Part shown: one piece after another, positions 51,764 through 58,769 of the stretch
How positions within the stretch are numbered: position 1 is the stretch's first letter
How the letters are laid out: each line of letters opens with the position of its first letter
Program-made: the position numbers and the translations under genes
Assembly (NCBI RefSeq): GCF_000425705.1
Contig: NZ_KE384438.1
Span: 2,978 to 66,977, forward strand
DNA length: 64,000 nt
Source: Halobacillus kuroshimensis DSM 18393
Lineage (GTDB): Bacteria; Bacillota; Bacilli; Bacillales; Halobacillaceae
Direction of reading: 5' to 3'
Notes under the pieces: model-generated
The model's input: only the letters and a program-made list of their open reading frames with translations
The model's database searches: none
What the model was told of the DNA's origin: nothing

Positions 51764-52315
51764 ATGAAGATCTTGCTGCTCAACGGAACAATTGTCGGAA
51801 AAAAAACACGGACACTGCTAAATGAAATAGATAAATACATTCAACTGCTGCCAGATGATCACGAAACGAAAATCATCGACCTGGAAAATTACGAACTTCA
51901 ATTCGTCGACGGGCGTCCGGCCGAGGAATACAATCAGGATATGCAGCGCCTGATACAGGAAATTGAGGAGGCCGACGCCTACGTGATCGCAACCCCTATT
52001 TTCCAGGGCTCCATTCCAGGAACGTTAAAAAACGTATTTGATGCCGTATCACCACTGGCTATGCGCTACAAACCCGTCACCATCATCGCCAACGGAGGGA
52101 CGCTTCAGCACCACCTGGTTATCGAAAATCAACTGAAACCAATCCTGAATTACTTCCGCTGCATGGTCACACCGAACTACGTCTATACCCATACCAATCA
52201 TTTCTCCACCGACGGCGAGCTCATCGACGAAGACGTCCGCAGCCGCCTCAAAGAAATGACCATCGTCTTCAACCAATACCTGCAAATGAGCCGCCATTTA
52301 GAACCCGATAAGTAA
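51764..52315 (+). CDS. NADPH-dependent FMN reductase family protein
   Basis: 183-aa flavodoxin-like fold. The phosphate loop is LLLNGTIVGKKTRT, and ATPIFQGSIPGTLKNVFD is the conserved FMN/quinone-pocket motif of the azoreductase/FMN-reductase (SsuE, YhdA) family. The ATG follows GGGGAGAAGG. Reduces flavins, quinones or azo dyes; the actual substrate is unknown. Confidence 0.88.
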   Translation: MKILLLNGTIVGKKTRTLLNEIDKYIQLLPDDHETKIIDLENYELQFVDGRPAEEYNQDMQRLIQEIEEADAYVIATPIFQGSIPGTLKNVFDAVSPLAMRYKPVTIIANGGTLQHHLVIENQLKPILNYFRCMVTPNYVYTHTNHFSTDGELIDEDVRSRLKEMTIVFNQYLQMSRHLEPDK

Positions 52316-52760
52316 AATAGGGTGTGGAGAGGAGCGGGGAGGCCTGACACGTATAAGCCGGGCATTGCAGTGAAGGGGACTTTCTTCACGAAAATGAACG
52401 GCTGATATTGCGAAGGACTGCTCCTCGGAACCGGATTAAAAAAAGAAATGCGGAGGCGCCCTGATCAGCCCAAGCCATCTGCAGCTGGACAGTACTTGAT
52501 CTGGAATGTAACTGGATGGAAAATCACGGTTCTTCTTGAGAAGTCGATATAAATGAAAAACCCCTGACAGTCCCTGTCAGGGGTTTTTCGTGAGAATGTG
52601 TATCCCTCTTTTATGATTTAAAAATACGAAGAAGGGGTTCTTCTCTTCTGCTCACTATCCGGCTGTCATGAAAAACTTATCCATGGTACCGCCTGTAAAT
52701 ACATCGATCAATAAGCAGAACATAAGCGCCACTCGACATACACCGGGTGACAACTGGTCT
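52316..52760. other. 445-bp intergenic region with repeat-like structure and terminator
   Basis: No credible gene. From 52329 to about 52432 GAGGAGC and GCTCCTC could close a stem of about 100 nt, with an inner GTGAAG/CTTCAC hairpin; this and the segment ATGCGGAGGCGCC look like remnants of dispersed intergenic repeats of Bacillaceae. The terminator is at 52556-52588. Nothing is recognised in 52600-52760. Confidence 0.45.
52556..52588. terminator. Bidirectional terminator
   Basis: 15-bp arms AAAAACCCCTGACAG / CTGTCAGGGGTTTTT with a three-base loop. Confidence 0.93.
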
Positions 52761-53402
52761 TTATACTCGCCCAAGGACCTTGCTTACGTAGTTCTCGGTT
52801 TCTCGAAAAGGAGGAATACCTCCGTACTTATCAACATTTCCCGGCCCGGCATTATACGCGGCAAGAGCCAGGGACGGATCATCATTGTAGCGGTCAAGCA
52901 TTTGTTTTAGATACTTGGTCCCTCCCATAATGTTCTGTTCCGGATCAAAAGGATTCTCCACCCCCAGGCCTCTTGCTGTGGCGGGCATCAACTGCATAAG
53001 CCCCTGGGCCCCGGCATGACTGACAACATCTGCATCAAAATTGGATTCGGTCTGAATGACAGAACGAATCAGACTTTCATCCACCCCATATTGGGAAGAT
53101 GCCTTCGATATCCAATGATCCAGGCTTTCTGATCCTTTTGTTTGTTCAGCAGGAGCCGGCTGCTGCTTCGGTGCTGTTGTCACCGGAGAAGCTAGAGGTC
53201 GATCCGTCCCGTTCAAATAAAGGGACTCTGTATTCATCGACACGGGGGCCACCCCTGCCGCAAACGCCTGACTGACTGCCGCTTGAAACAAATCCTGAAA
53301 GGACAACCCCTGCAGATCCTGTCCCCCATTTCCCTGCTGAGTGCCGCCCAAAAAAGAAAAGCTCTGCATCTGCATCATCCATTGAAGCTTGTTGACATCC
53401 AT
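52761..53402 (-). CDS. Lytic transglycosylase (SLT domain, YjbJ/CwlQ-like)
   Basis: 213 aa. N-terminal 95 residues are a Gln/Gly/Pro-rich region without clear domain; the C-terminal SLT domain has the catalytic Glu in QTESNFDADVVSHAGAQG, LMQLMPATA and ALAAYNAGPGNVDKYGG. Cuts peptidoglycan glycan strands. There is no standard signal peptide, like B. subtilis CwlQ/YjbJ. The ATG is 5 bp after GAGGTGG. Promoter at 53432-53460. Confidence 0.92.
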   Translation of the reverse strand: MDVNKLQWMMQMQSFSFLGGTQQGNGGQDLQGLSFQDLFQAAVSQAFAAGVAPVSMNTESLYLNGTDRPLASPVTTAPKQQPAPAEQTKGSESLDHWISKASSQYGVDESLIRSVIQTESNFDADVVSHAGAQGLMQLMPATARGLGVENPFDPEQNIMGGTKYLKQMLDRYNDDPSLALAAYNAGPGNVDKYGGIPPFRETENYVSKVLGRV

Positions 53403-53431
53403 TGCTTCCACCTCGTCTCATTGATATGTAA

Positions 53432-53460
53432 AGTGTACAGGATGCGTCACATTCCGACAA
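53432..53460 (-). promoter_or_regulatory. Sigma-A promoter of lytic transglycosylase gene
   Basis: Reverse strand TTGTCG (53455-53460), 17-bp spacer, TACACT (53432-53437). Confidence 0.6.
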
Positions 53461-53600
53461 TCACTTGTTGGATCATTTTTACAAGTTTCCAGACTTAGAC
53501 AAAACTTGAGAAAAAACTTTCCTGAATCACTCATTTAAGTATCGTTTTCCACTCTCTTTTTCCCAAAGCAGAACCCACCGGAGCAGTGGTACAATAAAAG

Positions 53601-53832
53601 AAGCAAAAGAGTTTCCTCATCACCGTAAGTGAGATGGCGTGCAGGTTGTCCACGCCTTCAGCGATTGTCACATCGTAACTGTTCTTACATAGGTACACTC
53701 TTTTGTCTCTTACGTCGAATGACCCTATTATTTTTCCCCGCCAGGAAAAATAACCTGTAGATTTCATGGTACGTCTTCCCTCATCGAAAGACGAGCACCA
53801 TCTCCCTTTTGTTTTCAAAAGGGAGTTTTTTT
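53601..53832 (+). ncRNA. Candidate structured RNA or riboswitch, unidentified
   Basis: A 524-bp gap without a good gene holds this element. An extended -10 TGgTACAAT (53587-53595) would start RNA near 53602. A perfect 9-bp stem (CAAAAGAGT 53604-53612 with ACTCTTTTG 53697-53705) closes a multibranch region containing hairpins TCAC/GTGA, GGCGTG/CACGCC (53636-53656) and CAGCGAT/ATCG..CTG (53659-53681). Then come TTATTTTTCC/GGAAAAATAA (53728-53753), ATGGT.CGTCTT/AAGACG.ACCAT (53766-53801) and a terminator (53802-53832). It could be an independent small RNA or a riboswitch for the membrane protein gene at 53927. It matches no family known to me. Confidence 0.6.
53802..53832 (+). terminator. Terminator at the end of the structured RNA
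   Basis: Perfect 10-bp arms CTCCCTTTTG / CAAAAGGGAG followed by seven Ts on the plus strand. Confidence 0.9.
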
Positions 53833-53926
53833 ATGTTTTTCATGAAGGACAAAATATTTTCCAAAAGATAAATATTGCCTGCCTGCTGCTCATATATTGA
53901 AAGTACAAAGGAGGTGGGAAACCATC

Positions 53927-54118
53927 ATGGAATTCAACAACAATGCGTTTTACTTCCTGGCTGCTCTGCTCGCTGGTTATGCCCTGTTCAGCTTAGGTGA
54001 TACGGGTGGAAATTTCTTTGATCAATTCTTGTACTATGCAGGCTACATTGCGATGATTCTGTTCTCATTTGTACTTATATTTACTGGCTTAGCCCGGTTC
54101 CTCAAACAATATCAATAA
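53927..54118 (+). CDS. Small membrane protein, unknown
   Basis: 63 aa with two hydrophobic segments (FYFLAALLAGYALFSL and AGYIAMILFSFVLIFTGLA) joined by a short polar loop. It has no recognised domain. AAAGGAGGTGG lies 8-12 bp upstream of the ATG. It is preceded by the structured RNA and its terminator, which may control it. Confidence 0.72.
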   Translation: MEFNNNAFYFLAALLAGYALFSLGDTGGNFFDQFLYYAGYIAMILFSFVLIFTGLARFLKQYQ

Positions 54119-54120
54119 TA

Positions 54121-54148
54121 AAAAAGGACTGCTCCCGGCAGTCCTTTT
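54121..54148. terminator. Bidirectional terminator
   Basis: 10-bp arms AAAGGACTGC / GCAGTCCTTT with a five-base loop between convergent genes. It overlaps the end of yueI. Confidence 0.88.
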
Positions 54149-54576
54149 CATATTCCGAACAATCGTTTCAAGAAACTTTTACGCTCGGGGGCTTCTTCTT
54201 TTGGAGCCGGAGGATGATAATGAATCTCTTCTTTTTCCACAGCGTAATCGAGCGTTAACACTGCCCCGTACTCCGTTTCTGTATCCTGATTGGAGATTGT
54301 AGTATGATGAATGTTATGCTTCTCCGCTATATCCTTTAATGGCGATAAAAAGCGGTAGCTGATCTCCCCGTTCAATAACAGTGTCGCCTCGGGGTTGCGG
54401 CTCATTTCCTTCTCCAGCTCCCCAAAACCTTCCTCCTGCATCACTTGCCCGTTCGTCAGCGCAAGGAGAATCCGTTCCCGCAGCGTACCTAAAAATTGTC
54501 TGCGTTCACCCGGGTTGGTTTCTCTGCTTCCATATATCCCTTCCTGCAGGTAATCCTCCAGATCCGGTTTTTTCAT
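54148..54576 (-). CDS. YueI family protein (DUF1694)
   Basis: 142 aa. The opening LEDYLQEGIYGSRETNPGERRQFLGTLRERI and LALTNGQVMQ are diagnostic for DUF1694/YueI. The C-terminus is Pro/Glu-rich, then basic (RKSFLKRLFG). Function unknown. Confidence 0.9.
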   Translation of the reverse strand: MKKPDLEDYLQEGIYGSRETNPGERRQFLGTLRERILLALTNGQVMQEEGFGELEKEMSRNPEATLLLNGEISYRFLSPLKDIAEKHNIHHTTISNQDTETEYGAVLTLDYAVEKEEIHYHPPAPKEEAPERKSFLKRLFGI

Positions 54577-54669
54577 CTTTCCATCACCTCACTCTTCTAT
54601 TATGAACGTTCAAACAACGGACATCCATTCAAAAAGCCCAGCAAAAAGGACGGGTCCTGCGACACCGCC

Positions 54670-55557
54670 CTAAGGTACAGAAATCACTTCTATATGAGAA
54701 GGAAGAACATCTAGGACGACAGGGAGAGGATCGCCCTCTTCCCCATCCACATTGGTTTTCACCGTTTCCCGGGACGAGATCTCCACCCGCCGGGCTTTGA
54801 AATACTCAACCGAGGAATCTTCCTGTAATTCTCCTCTTAAAATGGAGGTAACGATGGAGGCAAGGCGCATCATGTTCATACGCGGAAGAATGAAACAGTG
54901 CAGCAGACCGTCATCTACTTCTGCGTCGGGCGCCAGACGCTCAAACCCACCTGTCGAGTTCGTTAGAGCGGCCAGAAAAAGGAACGCGTCCCCTTCCCAC
55001 GTTTTATGATCATCGAACTGAATGGTCAGCGGACTGGTTCCATCTGAAGAAAGGGTTTTGATTCCTTCCATCACATAGGCAAGTGGACCAAAACGCGTCT
55101 TCTGCTCCGGACTGACTTCATACGTCGCTTCAGCGAGAGCTCCGACAGCTGTAATATTTACAAAATACCGTTCGTTCACTTTACCTATGTCCACTTTCCG
55201 GGAATGGTCATTACGCAGCAGCTGGACCGCTTCATCCGGATGAAGCGGTATATTCAAGGCTCTGGCGAAATCATTGACGGTCCCCAGTGGAATCACAGCC
55301 AGAAGGGGCCGGTGTTCTTGATCGACCATGCCGTTAATGGTTTCATGAAGCGTTCCATCCCCTCCAAGAGAAACGACCAGATCATACGCTTCTTTACAGG
55401 CATCCCGGCAGTATTTGGTAGCATCCAATTCTTTTTCCGTCTGTACTTCTTTCACAGCATATCCTTTATCTTCAAGTATCTCCTGAATTTCAGCCACATA
55501 CGTAACGGCTTCCTCTTTACCTGAAGAAGGATTGACGATCAGCATTGCGCTTTTCAT
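54670..55557 (-). CDS. Diacylglycerol kinase family lipid kinase
   Basis: 295 aa. Family motifs are VNPSSGKEEA (N-terminus), SLGGDGTLHETINGM and LGTVNDFARAL, with VDGEEGDPLP near the end. It is more like the YtlR/BmrU group than DgkB by eye. Paralogue of the kinase at 26914-27837. Acts at the membrane on diacylglycerol or a related lipid. Confidence 0.88.
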   Translation of the reverse strand: MKSAMLIVNPSSGKEEAVTYVAEIQEILEDKGYAVKEVQTEKELDATKYCRDACKEAYDLVVSLGGDGTLHETINGMVDQEHRPLLAVIPLGTVNDFARALNIPLHPDEAVQLLRNDHSRKVDIGKVNERYFVNITAVGALAEATYEVSPEQKTRFGPLAYVMEGIKTLSSDGTSPLTIQFDDHKTWEGDAFLFLAALTNSTGGFERLAPDAEVDDGLLHCFILPRMNMMRLASIVTSILRGELQEDSSVEYFKARRVEISSRETVKTNVDGEEGDPLPVVLDVLPSHIEVISVP

Positions 55558-55583
55558 GATTCAGCCTCCCTGAAGCCGGGATC

Positions 55584-56072
55584 TTATTCTTCCGGACCCC
55601 TGCCGAGTAAATGTTCAGGATATTGATACACCGTCCGCACAGGAATGAAACCGAACGATTGGAAGAACTCCTGCCCTCCATGTCCGGCTCCCTGCCATTC
55701 CACTTGGATGTGCTCGATGCCCTGTCCTGTCATCCAATCCAGTAAGGAGCGGCACATCTGTGTACCGATGCCTTCCCTGCGGTAAAATTCATCGACATAC
55801 AGTTCTTCGATCCGCCCCTTTCTTTCCTCAACGGAAACCGGATCGATCACAGCAAGGCCGTAGCCGATCAGCCGGCCTTCCACCTCGGCGGCAATCAGTT
55901 TCTGTTCCGGCGCGACATTCGTAAACTGATCAGCGGCCCAGAATTTCCGCTCCCGCAGAACATCTCCTGAGAGTTGTCCTTCCTGTTCATCTTTCACGGC
56001 ATGAAGATAATCCACGGCATATCTTGTAAAGTGCATTAAATCCCTGTCCTCTACTTCCCTGATCACTGCCAA
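55584..56072 (-). CDS. GNAT family N-acetyltransferase
   Basis: 162 aa. The acetyl-CoA binding segment is ELYVDEFYRREGIGTQMCRSLLDWM, and EFFQSFGFIPVRTVYQY is the typical end. The start is TTG, 7 bp after GGAGG. Substrate unknown. It lies 14 bp downstream of the next GNAT gene, so both are probably cotranscribed. Confidence 0.85.
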   Translation of the reverse strand: MAVIREVEDRDLMHFTRYAVDYLHAVKDEQEGQLSGDVLRERKFWAADQFTNVAPEQKLIAAEVEGRLIGYGLAVIDPVSVEERKGRIEELYVDEFYRREGIGTQMCRSLLDWMTGQGIEHIQVEWQGAGHGGQEFFQSFGFIPVRTVYQYPEHLLGRGPEE

Positions 56073-56086
56073 ATCAAACGCCTCCT

Positions 56087-56362
56087 CTACTTCTTGCGAA
56101 CCACCTGATATTCCGGGGTTTCTTCTATTACATTATGCGCAAAAGAGCACACAGGGTCGATCATTAATTTATGTTTTCTCGCATAATTCACAGCTTCATC
56201 TACGAGCTCCCTGCCAAGCCCTTGTTCACGCTCGTCCGGATCCACATGAGTGCTCAGAATGATCATTGTATCATCTTCCACATCAAAAACCAGTTCGGCG
56301 GCTGGATCCTGTTTTTCTCCCATATAAAGTCTTCCTTTATCTTCATGAATCATTCGTTCCAT
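56087..56362 (-). CDS. Small GNAT domain protein (YjdJ-like)
   Basis: 91 aa. THVDPDEREQGLGRELVDEAVNYARKHKLMIDPVCSF fits the short one-domain GNAT group (YjdJ/Gcn5-related, GATD1-like). The ATG is 6 bp after AAAGGGGAG; the frame opens 18 bp further upstream. Possibly acetylates a small molecule. Confidence 0.83.
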   Translation of the reverse strand: MERMIHEDKGRLYMGEKQDPAAELVFDVEDDTMIILSTHVDPDEREQGLGRELVDEAVNYARKHKLMIDPVCSFAHNVIEETPEYQVVRKK

Positions 56363-56407
56363 GTTCAACTCCCCTTTCATATAAAAAGCATTCCCTCCTG
56401 CCTATAA

Positions 56408-56438
56408 GAAAAACATCCATGGAAGGCCCATGGATGTT
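56408..56438 (-). terminator. Terminator of cstA
   Basis: Perfect 11-bp arms AACATCCATGG / CCATGGATGTT; TTTTTC follows on the reverse strand. Confidence 0.88.
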
Positions 56439-56459
56439 AGGAGAATAAGGGAAGATGCT

Positions 56460-57902
56460 TCAGGCTGTCGTCTTCAAATCCTCTTCCAGCGGGATGTTCC
56501 GCTGCAGGCCGCGTTTGGCAGCTATGAAGAAAGCTGTCACAACCCCCACTGTAATGACCGCAGCCAGCGCATAAGCTACGTTCAACGGAAGGCCGAATCC
56601 GATGGGCGCATTGATGATGTACGTAAATGTAGCCATCGTCATGAATGCGGCCGGAACAGCGGCGATCCAATAGTTTTTTCGAGCGAGGAACAAGTACATC
56701 GCTCCCACCCACAGCGCAATGACAGCCGTGGATTGGTTGGCCCAGGAGAAGTATCTCCAAAGCAGAGTGAAGTCAATGCGTGTCAAAGCAAAAGAAATGA
56801 CAAACAGCGGAAGTGCTATCCAGATACGGCTGGCCAGCTTTTTCTGGGAGATGTTCAAGTAGTCGGCGATAATCATGCGGGCACTGCGGAAAGCTGTATC
56901 CCCCGAAGTGATCGGCAGAATAATGACACCAAGGACAGCAAGCGTCCCGCCAAACGCTCCAAGCATAGCAATCGATACTTCACTGACGACCGCCGCAGGA
57001 CCGCCACTGGCAAGGACTTCATTCAAGCCTCCGGATCCGCCGAACAGGCTCATCGCAGCAGCTGCCCAGATCATGGCAATAATTCCTTCCGCAATCATCA
57101 TGCCGTAAAAAATGCGGCGTCCCTGTTTTTCCTTCTGAGTCGTTCTTGAAATGATCGGCGTCTGGGTGGCATGAAAGCCGGACAACGCTCCACAGGATAT
57201 CGTTAAAAATAACAGCGGGAAGATCGGTGCGTTGTCAGGGTGCATGTTCGTCAGGGACAACTCTGGAATCGGTGCGCCTGTAGCCACAAGTGATACGCCG
57301 ACTCCAATGGCACTGATTAATAACAACGCTCCGAAGACCGGATAGAAACGTCCGATAATTTTATCAATTGGAAGCATCGTAGCAAGTAAATAGTAAACAA
57401 ATATTGCTGCCAGAATAACAGGAAGGGACAGCCAGCTGTTCGTCATATTGTGCAGAAGATCGGCTGGAGCTGTTACAAACACAGTTCCGACCAGAACGAG
57501 AAGCAGAATAGCGAAGGCGTTCACGACGTGCTTCATCACTTTCCCGAGAAATTTCCCAGCCAGTTCAGGCAGGTGGGCGCCGCGGTTCCTGATGGATATC
57601 ATGCCTGTTAAATAATCATGGACAGCCCCGGCGAAGATGCAGCCAAACACAATCCATAAAAAAGCGACCGGCCCATACAGCGCCCCCAGAATAGGACCGA
57701 AAATCGGACCGACCCCGGCAATATTCAACAGCTGAATCAACGAGTTCCGCTTTTCGCCCATTGGCAGATAATCCACACCGTCCCCATGCGTATACGCAGG
57801 AGTCTCGCGTCCTGTTTGAACACCAAACTGTTTTTCTACGTATTTTCCATAAGTAAAGTATCCGGCAATTAAGAGTGCAATACTTACTAGAAATGTAATC
57901 AT
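56460..57902 (-). CDS. cstA: CstA-family transporter (peptide or pyruvate)
   Basis: 480 aa, about 13 membrane segments. The CstA domain is clear (LLNIAGVGPIFGPILGALYGP, FAGAVHDYLTGM, SCGALSGFHATQTPIISR). The family includes peptide uptake CstA and the pyruvate/H+ symporter BtsT. The ATG follows GAGGGGAG; the frame opens 120 bp further upstream without a ribosome binding site. A perfect CcpA cre site and an 18-bp palindrome lie between it and lytT. The product is shorter than E. coli CstA because it lacks the long C-terminal extension. Confidence 0.9.
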   Translation of the reverse strand: MITFLVSIALLIAGYFTYGKYVEKQFGVQTGRETPAYTHGDGVDYLPMGEKRNSLIQLLNIAGVGPIFGPILGALYGPVAFLWIVFGCIFAGAVHDYLTGMISIRNRGAHLPELAGKFLGKVMKHVVNAFAILLLVLVGTVFVTAPADLLHNMTNSWLSLPVILAAIFVYYLLATMLPIDKIIGRFYPVFGALLLISAIGVGVSLVATGAPIPELSLTNMHPDNAPIFPLLFLTISCGALSGFHATQTPIISRTTQKEKQGRRIFYGMMIAEGIIAMIWAAAAMSLFGGSGGLNEVLASGGPAAVVSEVSIAMLGAFGGTLAVLGVIILPITSGDTAFRSARMIIADYLNISQKKLASRIWIALPLFVISFALTRIDFTLLWRYFSWANQSTAVIALWVGAMYLFLARKNYWIAAVPAAFMTMATFTYIINAPIGFGLPLNVAYALAAVITVGVVTAFFIAAKRGLQRNIPLEEDLKTTA

Positions 57903-57949
57903 CCGTTGTTCTCCCCTCATCTTTGTAATCGGTTGCAAACAGCGTATCA

Positions 57950-57964
57950 TGATAACGCTTACAA
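57950..57964 (-). promoter_or_regulatory. CcpA-binding cre site upstream of cstA
   Basis: Reverse strand TTGTAAGCGTTATCA fits every position of the cre consensus WTGNAARCGNWWWCA. It is 48 bp before the cstA start, a position that would repress transcription in the presence of preferred sugars. Confidence 0.82.
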
Positions 57965-57988
57965 AAGATGAGGTTCTGTTTATCATGT

Positions 57989-58006
57989 CGTTGAACGCGT
58001 TCAACG
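57989..58006. promoter_or_regulatory. Perfect 18-bp palindrome upstream of cstA
   Basis: CGTTGAACGCGTTCAACG is its own reverse complement. It is not a cre site (positions 6-7 differ). It could be an operator for LytT or another regulator. Confidence 0.45.
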
Positions 58007-58011
58007 TGTAG

Positions 58012-58042
58012 AAAAGACGCATCGAAAAAGAATGCGCCTTTT
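58012..58042 (-). terminator. Terminator of lytST
   Basis: Reverse-strand arms AAAAGGCGCAT / ATGCGTCTTTT (one G-T pair), overlapping the lytT stop. Confidence 0.8.
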
Positions 58043-58769
58043 ACAACTCCATCATTCTCCTTAAATCCTTCACGTAATTCCTGCTGACGGACAGCTTTTC
58101 CTCCGCTCCCCGCAGCTCAAGCTGCCAGGCTCCATTAAACCAGGGTGTGAGACGGTGAATATAATCAATGTTAACGAGATAGCTTTTATGAATCCTGAAA
58201 AAAGAAAACGGCTGCAGGCGCTCTTCCACATCCTTCAAAGCATCGTTGGTTTCGTAAACAGAAGCGCGGCCGACAATTTTCGTTGCTCTGCCCTCTCTGT
58301 ACACGTACATGATATCTGAAGGATTGAGGTATTCAATGGTGTCGTCCACCTCCACCGCAAACTTAGAAGGAACCGGACCCTGCTTTTGATTTTCCTCCGG
58401 CAGCAGCTTCTTTTCCATCCGGTTCACCGCCTCAGCTAATTGGTCCTCGTCAAACGGCTTAAGCAGATAATCGAGCGCCTGATGACGGAACGCTTCCACG
58501 GCAAAATCGGGATAAGCTGTTGCAAACACGATTTCAGGCACCTTTTTCAAATCCTTTATGGCAGCAGCTACAGCCAGTCCATCCATCTTCGGCATCTCGA
58601 CATCAAGAAACATGACGTCCGGCTGGTACTTCAAAGCAGCCACAATCGCTTCATCGCCGGAGGCCGCTTCCCCGACCACTTTAATCCGTTCGAAGGGTTG
58701 AAGCAGATAGGCTAATTCTTCCCGGCTGAAGCGTTCATCATCAACGATCAGCACGCGTATATCCGTCAT
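58041..58769 (-). CDS. lytT: LytTR response regulator
   Basis: 242 aa. Receiver domain with Asp in VMFLDVEMPKMDG (about residue 55) and the usual DD pair (IVDDERFSREE), then a LytTR DNA-binding domain (FFRIHKSYLVNIDYIHRLTPWFNG). It overlaps lytS by 4 bp. B. subtilis LytT activates pftAB pyruvate transport genes; E. coli BtsR activates the CstA-type pyruvate carrier BtsT. Here the gene next door is a CstA-family carrier. Confidence 0.93.
   Translation of the reverse strand: MTDIRVLIVDDERFSREELAYLLQPFERIKVVGEAASGDEAIVAALKYQPDVMFLDVEMPKMDGLAVAAAIKDLKKVPEIVFATAYPDFAVEAFRHQALDYLLKPFDEDQLAEAVNRMEKKLLPEENQKQGPVPSKFAVEVDDTIEYLNPSDIMYVYREGRATKIVGRASVYETNDALKDVEERLQPFSFFRIHKSYLVNIDYIHRLTPWFNGAWQLELRGAEEKLSVSRNYVKDLRRMMEL

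Noticed and set aside
53531-53767. Minus-strand frame of about 78 codons with GAGGG upstream
   Set aside because: Kept as RNA, not protein: the region is dominated by perfect inverted repeats and a plus-strand promoter and terminator. The frame matches no family. It is named as the alternative in the RNA finding.
57989-58006. 18-bp palindrome read as a second cre site
   Set aside because: The positions that should be AA and R of WTGNAARCG are AC and G; it does not fit cre.
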